24,535 nt of DNA from Phycisphaerales bacterium UBA4658. GTDB taxonomy: Bacteria > Planctomycetota > Phycisphaerae > Phycisphaerales > UBA1924. The DNA is taken from NCBI GenBank assembly GCA_002405485.1, contig DHLW01000195.1, forward strand, positions 1,756 to 26,290, written 5' to 3'. The translations under genes and the position numbers were made by a program. Below are positions 1 through 8,732 of this stretch, one piece after another. The notes under the pieces were generated by a model that was not told where the DNA came from, made no database searches, and was given only the letters and a program-made list of their open reading frames with translations. Position 1 is the first letter of the stretch, and each line of letters begins with the position of its first letter.

Positions 1-29
1 CGGGACGCCTGTGCCACCAAAGGCGGCGG

Positions 30-485
30 TTGGCAACGATTCCTCATGTTCAACTCTTCACCGACGGCGCCTGTTCCGGCAACCCCGGGCCTGGCGGGTG
101 GGCGTACATCCTGAAGCATCCGGCCAGCGGTTCCGAGCGCGAGGATGCTGGGGGGGAGATTGCGACGACCAATAACCGGATGGAGCTCATGGCCGTGATC
201 CAGGGGCTGAGCGCGCTCAGAAGCCGCTCAAAGGTTGAGCTCTGGTCCGATAGTCAGTACGTGCTCAAGGGGCTCAAGGAGTGGATGGAGGGGTGGAAGG
301 CCAAGGGGTGGAAGACTGCGGGCAAGGAGCCGGTGAAGAACCAGGACCTGTGGATGCGGCTGGATGAGCTGAAGCGGCAGCATGAGATCACGTTTCACTG
401 GGTACGCGGGCATAACGAGCATCCGGAGAACGAGCGGTGCGACAAGCTCGCCGTGGCGGCTCGAGAGGCGATCGTGAAGAGGTGA
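30..485 (+). CDS. rnhA: Ribonuclease HI
   Basis: RNase HI is a cytoplasmic endonuclease that cuts the RNA strand of RNA-DNA hybrids, acting on R-loops and replication primers. The 151-residue protein is the usual family length and aligns end to end with the bacterial enzyme. The first catalytic Asp is D12 in FTDGACSGNPGPGG, followed by E52 in NNRMEL, D74 in WSDSQYV and D138 in NERCDKLA, with the catalytic-loop His H128; all are present. The start is a TTG at 30 preceded by a purine-rich AAAGG a few bases upstream. No ATG or GTG is in frame upstream within the window, but the window edge is only 29 bases away. It is followed by the pilus block with no obvious functional link. Confidence 0.95.
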   Translation: MATIPHVQLFTDGACSGNPGPGGWAYILKHPASGSEREDAGGEIATTNNRMELMAVIQGLSALRSRSKVELWSDSQYVLKGLKEWMEGWKAKGWKTAGKEPVKNQDLWMRLDELKRQHEITFHWVRGHNEHPENERCDKLAVAAREAIVKR

Positions 486-692
486 CTGGGGGCGGTTGCC
501 GAGCGTGAGCGCGTGTTCGAGACGGGCCAGGTCTGATAGCGTGGGCAACGTCCGCGAGAACTCGACCGATAAACCATGCCGCGTCGGTCTGTGCGGGCTG
601 TGACGGCGGAGCGGGCCGTGCGGGCCGGGGGATGTGCGTCGCCGACGGATGAGTCGTCAATCGGTGGCCGTCATGGGCCGATCACTCGCCCC

Positions 693-1856
693 ATGCCTCC
701 AACTCCGACACCGCATGGTTCCGGCAGCACGACCCCCGCGACGATCGGCACCCCGCCGAGCGCGGGCTCAATGAGTTCGGCGCCGGCGAATCCGGCAGCC
801 GCGAAGCTCATTGAGATGCTCAAGCACGCGTTCGAGTCCGACGCGTCGGACGTGCACCTGATCAGCGGGCACGTGCCGATGATGCGCGTGCACCAGGTGA
901 TGGTGCCGATGGACATGCCGGTGCTGACGCCGGAGCTTGTGCGCTCGATGGTCGAGTACATGGCGAGCAAGGAGGCGTTCGCGAAGTTCGAGCAGATCAA
1001 GGACTCGGACTTCTCGTTTGCGGCCCCTGGGCTGGCGCGATATCGCGTGAACGCGCACATGCAGCGTGGTTCGGCGGGCATCGCGATGCGTGCGATCAAG
1101 ACCAAGGTCCCGCCGCTGGCGGCGCTGAACCTGCCGGAGGTCATCGCGCGACTGACGTATCTGCCGCGCGGCCTTGTGCTGGTGACGGGCGACACGGGCT
1201 CGGGCAAGTCGACGACGCTGGCGGCGATGATCCAGGCGATGAACGAGCGGTATCGCAAGCACATCATCACGCTGGAAGACCCGGTGGAGTATGCGTTCAC
1301 GAGCAATCGGTGCCTGATCGAGCAGCGCGAGCTTGGGGCCGACATGCCGAGCTTTGCGAGCGGTCTGAAGCACGCGCTGCGTCAGGACCCCGACATCGTG
1401 CTGGTGGGCGAGATGCGCGACCTGGAGACCACGGCTCTGGCGATCTCGGCCGCCGAGACGGGCCACCTGGTGCTCTCGACCCTGCACACGGTGAACGCGT
1501 CGCAGACGGTCGAGCGCATCATCGACATGTACCCGGCGGGTCAGCAGAACCAGATCCGCTCGATGCTGGCGAACACGCTGCAGGCGGTGATCAGCCAGAC
1601 GCTGTTCAGCCGCATCGACAAGCCGGGCATGGTGCCGGCGGTCGAGGTGCTGCTGTGCACGCCCGCGGTGCGCAACCTGATCCGCGAGAATCGCAGCTTC
1701 GAGATCCCGAACGTGATCGAGACGAATCGTGCGCTTGGCATGTGCTCGCTGGACACGGCGATCGCGGAGCTGTACTTCAACGGCATGATCAGCCGCGAGG
1801 ACGCGATCGCCCAGGCCGCCTTCCCGGACAAGCTGGAGCGCATGCTGGTGGCGTAA
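693..1856 (+). CDS. pilT: Type IV pilus retraction ATPase PilT
   Basis: PilT is the hexameric cytoplasmic ATPase that powers pilus retraction (twitching motility). Counting from the ATG at 771, the protein has the N-terminal ASDVHL motif at about 25-30, Walker A GDTGSGKST at 130-138, the Asp box ITLEDPVEY, Walker B DPDIVLVGEMRD and the His box STLHT. The C-terminal AVRNLIRE segment is typical of PilT rather than the extension ATPase PilB, and the length also fits PilT. The start is uncertain. In-frame ATGs lie at 576, 693 and 771, and none has a clear Shine-Dalgarno sequence. Family homology begins at the 771 ATG; the stretch from 693 codes for a Pro/Thr/Ser-rich leader, and codons between 576 and 693 look less coding-like. 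It precedes pilC on the same strand. Confidence 0.92.
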   Translation: MPPTPTPHGSGSTTPATIGTPPSAGSMSSAPANPAAAKLIEMLKHAFESDASDVHLISGHVPMMRVHQVMVPMDMPVLTPELVRSMVEYMASKEAFAKFEQIKDSDFSFAAPGLARYRVNAHMQRGSAGIAMRAIKTKVPPLAALNLPEVIARLTYLPRGLVLVTGDTGSGKSTTLAAMIQAMNERYRKHIITLEDPVEYAFTSNRCLIEQRELGADMPSFASGLKHALRQDPDIVLVGEMRDLETTALAISAAETGHLVLSTLHTVNASQTVERIIDMYPAGQQNQIRSMLANTLQAVISQTLFSRIDKPGMVPAVEVLLCTPAVRNLIRENRSFEIPNVIETNRALGMCSLDTAIAELYFNGMISREDAIAQAAFPDKLERMLVA

Positions 1857-1862
1857 TGGAGA

Positions 1863-2039
1863 AGTGACGGCGTGACGGAGTCACGAAGTTGCCGAGTCCG
1901 GAATCGGTGAAGTTCGAGTGTTCCAGGTGCGGCGATCGATCGAGTGTGTTCCCAGCGAGTTCAGGAGGACGGAACCGGTGTGATCAGGTGAACGTTGAGC
2001 GAACGCGCCGTCACTTTGTCACTCCGCCACTTCGTCACT
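1863..2039. repeat. Imperfect inverted repeat between pilT and pilC
   Basis: A 19-base arm at 1863-1881 (AGTGACGGCGTGACGGAGT) recurs inverted at 2021-2039 with 16 of 19 matching positions, leaving 139 bases between the arms. Each arm is built from short GTGAC/GTCAC words, so it has internal direct repetition as well. The right arm ends 7 bases before the pilC start codon. No convincing gene lies between the arms. It could be a long-range hairpin in the pilT-pilC transcript, or a small non-autonomous repeat element. Confidence 0.5.
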
Positions 2040-2046
2040 TTCACCC

Positions 2047-3273
2047 ATGCCCAACTATCGCTACCAGGTCCGGACCGATTCGGGTGAGCTGCAGGTGGGC
2101 GTGATGGCCGCCGACAGCGTGGCGACCGCGGCGGGCGTGCTGCGGAACCAGGGCATGCGCGTGGTGAGCGTGACGCCGGTGCAGGCGGGGATCAATCGGT
2201 CCGGGCTTGCGCAGAAGTTCGCGGAGCTGAACGCCGGTCGTCCGAATCAGAAGCACGTACTGGACTTCACCACGCAGCTCGCGGTCATGATCCGGGCCGG
2301 CATCAACCTGAGGGCCGCGCTGGACGGGATCGCCGATCAGACGACGCACCCGACGTTCAAGAAGATCATCGTGGGTCTGAAGACCGACGTGGAGAGCGGC
2401 AAGCAGTTCTCCGAATCGCTGGCGCGGCATCCGAAGCTGTTCGGCCCGCTGTACATCAACATGGTGCGAGCGTCGGAGATGTCGGGCTCGTTCGCCAAGA
2501 TGCTCGACCGCATCGCCGGGTACATCGCCCAGGAGATCGAGACGCGCAAGATGGTCATCGGCGCGTCGATCTACCCCGGAATCATCGGCACCATGGCCGT
2601 GGGTGTCACGATCTTCCTGCTCACGTTCGTGCTGCCCAAGTTCCGCGCCGTCTTCCAGGGCAAGGAGGCCGTGCTCCCGTGGGCGACCAAGTTCCTCATG
2701 GGGCTCTCGGACTTCATGGTGGGGTACTGGTACTTCGTGGTCGGCGGACTGGTGCTGATCGTGGGCACGATCTTCGCCATCGGCAAGACCGAGGTCGGCG
2801 GATGGTGGTTCGACCGCATGCGGCTGACGATCCCGGTGGTCAAGAGCATGTTCCGGGCTCTGTACATCGGCCGATCGCTGCACACCATGGGCCAGCTCAT
2901 CAACGCGGGCGTGCCGATGCTCGACACGCTGGCGATCACCGGCGACATCTCGGGCAACCGGATGTACAAGGTGATGTGGAAGAGCGTCTACTCGAGCGTC
3001 AAGCAGGGCAAGAAGATCGCCGCTCCGCTCAGCAAGACCAACCTCCTCCCTCAGGCCGTCTCACAGATGATCTCCGCGGGCGAGGAGTCCGGTAAGCTCG
3101 GCGAGGTGCTCGACGAGATCAGCGGGTATTACCAGAAGCTGCTCAAGGACCGCATCAAGGCGGTCACCAGCATGATCGAGCCCATCATGATCATTGTTAT
3201 GGGTACCGTCGTCGGCTTCATCGCGATGGCGATCATCCTCCCGATCTTCAAGATGAGTTCGCTCGTCAAGTAG
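2047..3273 (+). CDS. pilC: Type IV pilus / type II secretion inner-membrane platform protein PilC (GspF family)
   Basis: PilC is the polytopic inner-membrane protein on which the pilus ATPases act during assembly and retraction. The 408-residue length is normal. It starts with the family N-terminus MPNYRYQ, followed by a first GspF domain (DFTTQLAVMIRAGINLRAAL, about residues 75-95), a strongly hydrophobic segment near 178-200, a second pair of hydrophobic segments near 230-250, a second GspF domain with GQLINAGVPMLDTL, the motif MISAGEESGKLGEVL, and a C-terminal membrane helix rich in Ile and Met. It lies 190 bases after pilT, downstream of the inverted repeat, and is followed by prepilin genes. 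The ATG at 2047 is the natural start, although there is no visible Shine-Dalgarno site. Confidence 0.94.
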   Translation: MPNYRYQVRTDSGELQVGVMAADSVATAAGVLRNQGMRVVSVTPVQAGINRSGLAQKFAELNAGRPNQKHVLDFTTQLAVMIRAGINLRAALDGIADQTTHPTFKKIIVGLKTDVESGKQFSESLARHPKLFGPLYINMVRASEMSGSFAKMLDRIAGYIAQEIETRKMVIGASIYPGIIGTMAVGVTIFLLTFVLPKFRAVFQGKEAVLPWATKFLMGLSDFMVGYWYFVVGGLVLIVGTIFAIGKTEVGGWWFDRMRLTIPVVKSMFRALYIGRSLHTMGQLINAGVPMLDTLAITGDISGNRMYKVMWKSVYSSVKQGKKIAAPLSKTNLLPQAVSQMISAGEESGKLGEVLDEISGYYQKLLKDRIKAVTSMIEPIMIIVMGTVVGFIAMAIILPIFKMSSLVK

Positions 3274-3345
3274 CCGATAGCCGGTTGCGGAGGCGCTCCA
3301 CGCGTTCGGCGGTGCCGCCGCACGCTCCCGACGGCGAGGTCCATC

Positions 3346-4065
3346 ATGCTCCCGGTTCATTCGTTCGCCCCTCGACGGTTCCCGGCCCGCCGCTCGCTGC
3401 GCTCGCGTCGCGGGTTCACGCTGCTGGAGACCGCTCTTGCGACGGTCATCATCGGCGTTGGCGTTCTCGCGCTGGTCGAAGCCCAGCAGGCCTTCCTGCG
3501 GTCCAACTCCTGGTCCACGCAGGCCGCGACGGCGACCTATCTCGCCAACGAGATCCGCGAGCTCACCCGCAAGCTGCCCAAGCACGACCCCGTGAACGGG
3601 ATCTTCAACGAGGTCTCCGGCGGGAGCGAGGTGCTTCGCGGATGGACGCCCCGCGCCGGCGACGTTGACGCCCGCGACTTTGCCTATGTCACCGCGTTCG
3701 ACGGAATCACCTTCTCCGCCGCAGGCGACGCGGGGTGGGACGACGGGGACCTGCCCGGTCCGATCGACGCGTTCGGGGACATGATCCCCGAGATCGACGC
3801 GACGGGCAACGTTCAGACCGATGACGCCGGCCGCATGATCGGGCTGCAGGGCTGGAGCCAGCAGGTGATCGTCACGAAGGTCAACCCGTTCAACAACGCC
3901 GTGACGTACAACGACAACGCGACGCTGCCCGCCGACGCAAGCACGGGCTTCCGCGGGCTGGAGATCGACGCGTTTCCGCTCCGCGTGACGGTCGTGGTCC
4001 GCTTCCGAGGGCCGTTCGACACCGAGGCGCGGGAGATGGCCAGGGTGAGCTGGATCGTCCCGTAA
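3346..4065 (+). CDS. Prepilin-type protein (PilV-like minor pilin candidate)
   Basis: This 239-residue protein has a basic leader ending RSRRG, then the prepilin peptidase site G23|F24 with Glu at mature position 5 (FTLLE), then a hydrophobic helix (TALATVIIGVGVLALVEAQQAF). This is the class III signal and assembly helix of type IV pilins and pseudopilins. The remainder is a hydrophilic domain of about 190 residues rich in Asp and Gly, without a family I recognise. The position after pilC and before two more surface proteins, and the wording of the N-terminal helix, fit PilV-type minor pilins. An ATG at 3346 with GCGAGG upstream is a reasonable start. Minor-pilin rank rather than major pilin is an inference. 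Confidence 0.85.
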   Translation: MLPVHSFAPRRFPARRSLRSRRGFTLLETALATVIIGVGVLALVEAQQAFLRSNSWSTQAATATYLANEIRELTRKLPKHDPVNGIFNEVSGGSEVLRGWTPRAGDVDARDFAYVTAFDGITFSAAGDAGWDDGDLPGPIDAFGDMIPEIDATGNVQTDDAGRMIGLQGWSQQVIVTKVNPFNNAVTYNDNATLPADASTGFRGLEIDAFPLRVTVVVRFRGPFDTEAREMARVSWIVP

Positions 4066-4104
4066 CCGATCCGCGGCGGGTGGTATCGGTCGGAACTGAA
4101 TGCG

Positions 4105-7050
4105 ATGGTTGTTCAGGACTCGAAGGTTGTTCAACGCGAGGCGTGCAAGGAACTCACCGTGGTGCGACCCAACCGAGCCAACGTCACAAGCACCCGAACG
4201 CTCCGATGCCGGTCCGGCGTCGCCGACGCTGTGGCGGCACGCCGAGCTCGGCGGGTGCGCCTCAGCCGACGGGGCGTCGCGAGCATCCTGGCGATGATGT
4301 TCCTGGTCATGTTCGGTGCGCTGTCGGTGGCGATGGCGGTCGCCAGCCAGGGCAACCTGCGCACCGCCGAGACGCACTCCCACATCGTGCGCGCGATGGG
4401 CGCGGCGGAGACCGGCCTCGAGATCGCCAGGAATCAGCTCAAGAACGCCATCTCGCGCTTCGTGGTGGAAAAGGGCGTCGTGGACGCGGGCTTCGGTCGC
4501 CGGCTGTGGACGGGCTCGACGCGCAGCGAGGATGGACAGATCTCGATCCTGACCGCCCGCAACGGCGTGATCGACGCGGTGAGCGTCCGCGGGATCGCCG
4601 ACGCGCTGGTGAGCGCGCACCGCGCCGATCAGAACATCGTCACCGCCGCCGGCTTCCCCGTCGAGGCGGGCACCTTCACGCCCTCGGACGTTGACACCAT
4701 CGAGTTTGCCGCCGACACCTGGGTGCGGACGGCTCTGGTCGCCCTCGACGGAGACATGCGCGACCGCGACGCCCTCGCCAGCGCGTACCAGATCACCTAT
4801 GCGCCGCTGGCCAACGGCACCGACGTGCGCATCATCGTGACCGGGTACAGCAGCATCGGGGTCGATGGATCGGGGTACCTGTACCGCGCGACCGCCGACG
4901 ATCAGCAGGCCCGCGCCGTGACCAGGACCATTCAGCAGGACATCCGCATCGCCAAGCGTCCTCAGCACGCCATGCTCAGCCCGAGCAGGATCATGGTGGG
5001 CAAGAACGTGCTCATCAACGGCAACCTGGGAGCACGCTACATCGACGTCACACGGCCCAACGGCGATCCCGTCACCACCAAGGGCGACTTTGATCGTCTC
5101 GATTCGACCCTGGACGCGAAGCTCGCACGGTTCCGCACGGCGACCAGGCAGTACGACGTGAACGGCGACAACCGACTGCGCGTCGCGCATCCCATCGAGA
5201 GCCAGGGGCTCCCGGGTGGCGCCGAACTCACCACCAGGAACTGGCCCGCCAACAGCTTCCGCGACGCGACGCGCGACGGCGCCGTCGACGAGTTCGACAT
5301 CTTCATCAACCACTACGACGCCAACAACGACGGCGAGCTGGTCCTCCCCGCTTCGCTCACCGCCGGAACACCGGCCGCAGGCCGTCCTTCGGAGTTCACC
5401 GCAGACCTCGATCTCGCCCTGCTCATCGACAATGCCAACCCCGACCGCAACCGCAACGGCGTGCTCGGGTTTGCCGACGCCAACGACAACAACCGGCTCA
5501 CCCCGGCCAGCGCGATGCTCGACCCCAACGACCGGGTCCTCGGCTGGCGCGACGGGGTGATCAACGGGCGAGATCAGTACGCCAAGGTCCGCGGACGGCT
5601 CATGTTCCGCACGTCCGCCGCCGCCTGGTCCAGCGCCCGCGTCGCGTCCTACGCCGATCGCCTCCAGGGGCCCATCGTCCCCGCCAGCGGACAGACTCCG
5701 ACCCGCTTCTCCGCCTCCGATGATGAGCTTCCCACGATCAGCGAGGCCTCGTTCTCCAACGCCGCCACGTCGCTCAAGGACATCGCCGACGGCGCGTCCT
5801 TCAACCAGCAGGTGGCCACACAACTCGGCGTCTCGGTCAGCAGTCTGGCCACCTATACGCAGACTGTGCACTCCGGCTCGGGCCCGCGGTTCTACCGCGC
5901 CGATCTGGATTCCAACACCGTCTTCAGCCAGACCGGCCAGCACCTGTGGGAGCGCATGCCCTTCAACAGCCCCACCGCTTCAGACTTCTACTACCGCCCG
6001 CGCTACGTCAACATGACCTTCAAGAATGTGCAGATCCCCATGGGCACCAACGCCCTGTTCGTGAACTGCAGGTTCATCGGCGTGACGTTCGTGCGCTCCT
6101 ACACCGACAACGCGCACGTGAACTGGTCGCTGTACGGACAGATGGAGTGGAACGCCTCCGCCGGCCGCCCCGTGCTCAAGACCAATCCGCTCGACAAGAG
6201 CGACTTCCTCCGGTACACCACCGGCAACGTCACCGACGGCCCCGCGAACTACGCCTCGTTCCCCGATCCCCCCGTCATCAACGGCGCCATACAGACCGGC
6301 GCGGATCGCGACACCAAGCGCTACAGCAACAACATCCGCTTCCACAACTGCCTCTTCGTCGGATCCATCGTCAGCGACACTCCGGCACAGTTCACGAACA
6401 TCCGGAACAAGCTGCAGTTCACCGGCTCCACGCGCTTCACGAGCGTGAACCCCGACGAGCCGAACAACGCCGCCGTCAATCCCGACGCCGACGACATGCA
6501 GGAGATCAGCAAGTCGAGCATGATGCTCCCGAACTACTCCGTGGACGTCGGCTCGTTCAACGCCCCGACCGACACCTTCGCCGGCACCTCCGCCGCCGCC
6601 GCCCAGAACGTCCAGCTCCGCGGCACCGTCGTCGCGGGCGTCCTTGACATCCGCGGCTCGGCCCGCGTCGATGGCGCGCTCTTCATGACCTACAACCCCG
6701 TCTTCGGACAAGGCCCCATGCTCCAGCAGGGCCAGGCCGTCGGCAACCCCGCCAACTTCAACGTGACCCTGGGGTACTTCGGTTCCGACGACGGCGACGG
6801 TGAGTCCGTCGATCCCAACACCCTGCCCATCGTCGGCGGACAGCGCATCGTCGGCTACGACACCAACGGCGACGGCATCCCCGACGTCCCCTCAAGCCAG
6901 CCCCAGCCCGCCGGATCCACCGCGATCCCCTTCTACGGCTACGGCCGCGTCGAGGTGAACTACAACCCCGACATCCCCATGCCCGACGGAATCATGCTCC
7001 CGCTCTCGGGCGTCGACCTCCTCATGAGCTATCGAGAGGGCGTGCACTGA
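4105..7050 (+). CDS. Large PilX-like membrane-anchored protein with EF-hand-like calcium loops
   Basis: The 981-residue protein has an odd basic N-terminus, then RLSRRG at about 52-57 and one hydrophobic helix at 57-81 (ASILAMMFLVMFGALSVAMAVA). The following segment has PilX-like character (AMGAAETGLEIARNQ). The long outer part carries several Asp/Asn-rich loops of the EF-hand, dockerin or thrombospondin-3 kind. They begin near residues 351 (DVNGDNRL), 391, 405 (DANNDGEL), 447 (DRNRNG), 458 (DANDNN) and 919 (DTNGDGIPD). The C-terminal third is Gly/Asn/Thr-rich and beta-like. The gene lies between a PilV-like and a PilW-like prepilin gene and its stop overlaps the next start (TGATG), so it probably belongs to the pilus or secretion apparatus. 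PilX is usually far shorter, so function is unassigned. The true start may be downstream of 4105, because the first 50 residues are unlike a leader. Confidence 0.8.
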   Translation: MVVQDSKVVQREACKELTVVRPNRANVTSTRTLRCRSGVADAVAARRARRVRLSRRGVASILAMMFLVMFGALSVAMAVASQGNLRTAETHSHIVRAMGAAETGLEIARNQLKNAISRFVVEKGVVDAGFGRRLWTGSTRSEDGQISILTARNGVIDAVSVRGIADALVSAHRADQNIVTAAGFPVEAGTFTPSDVDTIEFAADTWVRTALVALDGDMRDRDALASAYQITYAPLANGTDVRIIVTGYSSIGVDGSGYLYRATADDQQARAVTRTIQQDIRIAKRPQHAMLSPSRIMVGKNVLINGNLGARYIDVTRPNGDPVTTKGDFDRLDSTLDAKLARFRTATRQYDVNGDNRLRVAHPIESQGLPGGAELTTRNWPANSFRDATRDGAVDEFDIFINHYDANNDGELVLPASLTAGTPAAGRPSEFTADLDLALLIDNANPDRNRNGVLGFADANDNNRLTPASAMLDPNDRVLGWRDGVINGRDQYAKVRGRLMFRTSAAAWSSARVASYADRLQGPIVPASGQTPTRFSASDDELPTISEASFSNAATSLKDIADGASFNQQVATQLGVSVSSLATYTQTVHSGSGPRFYRADLDSNTVFSQTGQHLWERMPFNSPTASDFYYRPRYVNMTFKNVQIPMGTNALFVNCRFIGVTFVRSYTDNAHVNWSLYGQMEWNASAGRPVLKTNPLDKSDFLRYTTGNVTDGPANYASFPDPPVINGAIQTGADRDTKRYSNNIRFHNCLFVGSIVSDTPAQFTNIRNKLQFTGSTRFTSVNPDEPNNAAVNPDADDMQEISKSSMMLPNYSVDVGSFNAPTDTFAGTSAAAAQNVQLRGTVVAGVLDIRGSARVDGALFMTYNPVFGQGPMLQQGQAVGNPANFNVTLGYFGSDDGDGESVDPNTLPIVGGQRIVGYDTNGDGIPDVPSSQPQPAGSTAIPFYGYGRVEVNYNPDIPMPDGIMLPLSGVDLLMSYREGVH

Positions 7051-7703
7051 TGATCCTCCGCAAACCCCAGCACGCCCGCACCCCCCTCTCCATCCGCTCC
7101 CGCGCGGGAGCCGGCCCGATCAGGACCGCCTTCAGCATCGTCGAGATGCTCGTCGCGCTCACCATCAGCGCCACGCTGCTCGCCGCCACGCTCAGCGCCT
7201 TCGACGCCTCCTGGCGCGGCTACAAGCACACCAGCGAGTCCGCCTCCACGCACGTCGTCAGCCGAATCGTCGTTCACCGCGTGCTGGCCATGATCCGCAC
7301 CGGTTCGCAGTTCGGCCCCGCGCCCGCCGACGTCCTCGACGCCGCCCAGAACCCTCTGACCTCCACGTTCATGGAGTTCATCTCCGAGGAGGATCGGCTG
7401 AACGGGCTCAATCGCGTCACCCGGCTGGAACGCCGAGATGTCACCGGCACGCCGGGCGAGTTCGAGCTCTGGTACATCCTCACCGATCTGGACACCGGCA
7501 GCATCCTCCAGCAGCGCCCGCTGCTCCGCAACGTCCGCGAGTGCGCCTTTGTCCTCGCGTTCGAGCCCGGGCCGCGGCTCGTCAAGGCCACCATCGACCT
7601 CACGGTCGCTCCGCGCGATGACGCCGACATGCGCATCGGCGTCGGCAACGACGCACCCACCATCCGCCTCGTCGCTTCCTCCGGGCCCAGGCAGTTGCAG
7701 TAG
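7050..7703 (+). CDS. Prepilin-type protein (PilW-like minor pilin candidate)
   Basis: This 217-residue protein has a 27-residue basic leader and then A27|F28 SIVEM with Glu at mature position 5, followed by a hydrophobic helix (LVALTISATLLAATLSAF). That is a type IV prepilin N-terminus, with Ala rather than the usual Gly before the cut site. The FSIVEMLVA wording and the soluble domain with ELWYILTDLDTGSILQQRPL resemble PilW/GspJ-type minor pseudopilins. The ATG overlaps the TGA of the preceding large gene by one base, so the two are probably translationally coupled. It is the last gene of the plus-strand pilus block and converges on the next operon. Confidence 0.85.
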   Translation: MILRKPQHARTPLSIRSRAGAGPIRTAFSIVEMLVALTISATLLAATLSAFDASWRGYKHTSESASTHVVSRIVVHRVLAMIRTGSQFGPAPADVLDAAQNPLTSTFMEFISEEDRLNGLNRVTRLERRDVTGTPGEFELWYILTDLDTGSILQQRPLLRNVRECAFVLAFEPGPRLVKATIDLTVAPRDDADMRIGVGNDAPTIRLVASSGPRQLQ

Positions 7704-7721
7704 CCGGATCAACCCGGCCTC

Positions 7722-7734
7722 GGGCCGACGGCCC
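7722..7734. terminator. Possible short GC hairpin between convergent genes
   Basis: GGGCC-GAC-GGCCC lies in the 45-base gap between the PilW-like stop (7703) and the nnrD stop (7749). Its position between convergent genes suits a bidirectional terminator. There is no T-run on either side, so an intrinsic terminator is only weakly supported. Confidence 0.25.
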
Positions 7735-7748
7735 CCGCCCTCCTGGCG

Positions 7749-8732
7749 TCAATCCCGCAGCTCCTGCATCGCCAGAGGCACCAGCTCCGCGAGCTCCATC
7801 GCCATCAGCCCCGCCGCCGCTCCGCGCCGCGCGGCCCACAGCTCGCCCGCCCGCCCGTGCGCCTGCACCGCGATCCGGACCGCGTCGTACAGATCCAGCG
7901 GGCGGGCCGGATCCCGCGGCATCTGCGGTGAGAGCGCCCGCATCATCGAGCGATCCACCGACTCGCATGCCTGCGCCGCCACGCCCGCGATCACCCCGGC
8001 CAGCACGTCGCCCGTTCCCGCCGTCGCCATGCTCGGATGCCCCGACGCGCACGTCCACGTGCGCAGCCCGTCCGACACGACCGTGCCCGCTCCCTTGAGC
8101 GCCACCACGCACCCAAGCCGCTGCGCCAGCCGCTCGCACGCCCCCTCCCTGGATGCGTCCAGACCCAGCGCGTCCTTCAGCCCAAGCCCAGCGCACAGCC
8201 GCTTGAACTCTCCCGGGTGCGGCGTGAGCACGCAGGCCCCGCGCATCTCCCTCGTGAACTCCGGCTCCGCAGCCAGCACGTTCAGCCCGTCCGCGTCCAC
8301 CACCACCGGCACGCGCTCCTGCTGCACGCCCCGCAGCGCGACCGCCAGCGTTCCGCGCCCCGGTCCCATGCCAGGACCGACCACCAGCGCGTCGCACTGC
8401 TCGATCACGCCGTCAAGCACCTCCGACGCCATGTGCGGGATCACCTCCAGCGACCCGCTCTCCACGGGCAGTTCCACGCCCGTTGCGCTCGGGCAGGTCA
8501 CCAGCGCCTCGCCAAGCACCGGCGCCGGAGCGACGATCCGCACCAGCCCGCAGCCGGCACGCAGCGCACCCGTCGCGGCCAAGGCCGGCGCGCCCACCAT
8601 CCGCACTCCGCCCCCCGCACACCCGCCCACCACGGCCACCGTCCCGAACACGCCCTTGTGTCCGTCGCGCGGGCGCGCCGGCAGCCGAGGAAGGCTCGCG
8701 CCACCTGGTCCTGATCCGCTGTCCACGCTCAC
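7749..8732 (-). CDS. nnrD: ADP-dependent NAD(P)H-hydrate dehydratase (YjeF C-terminal domain family)
   Basis: The enzyme repairs hydrated NADH and NADPH (the S-form of NADHX/NADPHX), using ADP. The 327-residue protein is a ribokinase-fold YjeF_C domain alone, with no N-terminal epimerase domain. Visible motifs, numbered from the start chosen here, are the glycine-rich VVGPGMG at about 107-113, VDADGLN at 126-132, TPHPGEF at 150-156, and the nucleotide-binding/catalytic GTGDVLAG at 219-226 with D222. The GTG at 8732 is chosen because it overlaps the TGA of the upstream transglutaminase gene as GTGA. The open frame continues to 8930, but that extra part lies inside the neighbour and is Arg/Asp/His-rich shadow sequence. 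NnrD is often fused to NnrE; no epimerase is in the window. Confidence 0.92.
   Translation of the reverse strand: MSVDSGSGPGGASLPRLPARPRDGHKGVFGTVAVVGGCAGGGVRMVGAPALAATGALRAGCGLVRIVAPAPVLGEALVTCPSATGVELPVESGSLEVIPHMASEVLDGVIEQCDALVVGPGMGPGRGTLAVALRGVQQERVPVVVDADGLNVLAAEPEFTREMRGACVLTPHPGEFKRLCAGLGLKDALGLDASREGACERLAQRLGCVVALKGAGTVVSDGLRTWTCASGHPSMATAGTGDVLAGVIAGVAAQACESVDRSMMRALSPQMPRDPARPLDLYDAVRIAVQAHGRAGELWAARRGAAAGLMAMELAELVPLAMQELRD

Noticed and set aside
1889..2104. Small plus-strand frame with a CSRCG motif between pilT and pilC
   Set aside because: It runs 58 bases into pilC, has a non-ATG start, and only one Cys pair; no family resemblance.
3061..5943. A 960-codon open frame on the minus strand opposite pilC and the pilin genes
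   Set aside because: It lies entirely opposite well-supported genes that share one frame, so the antisense frame of GC-rich codons stays open. Its Arg/Asp/Val/Gly-rich product resembles no family.
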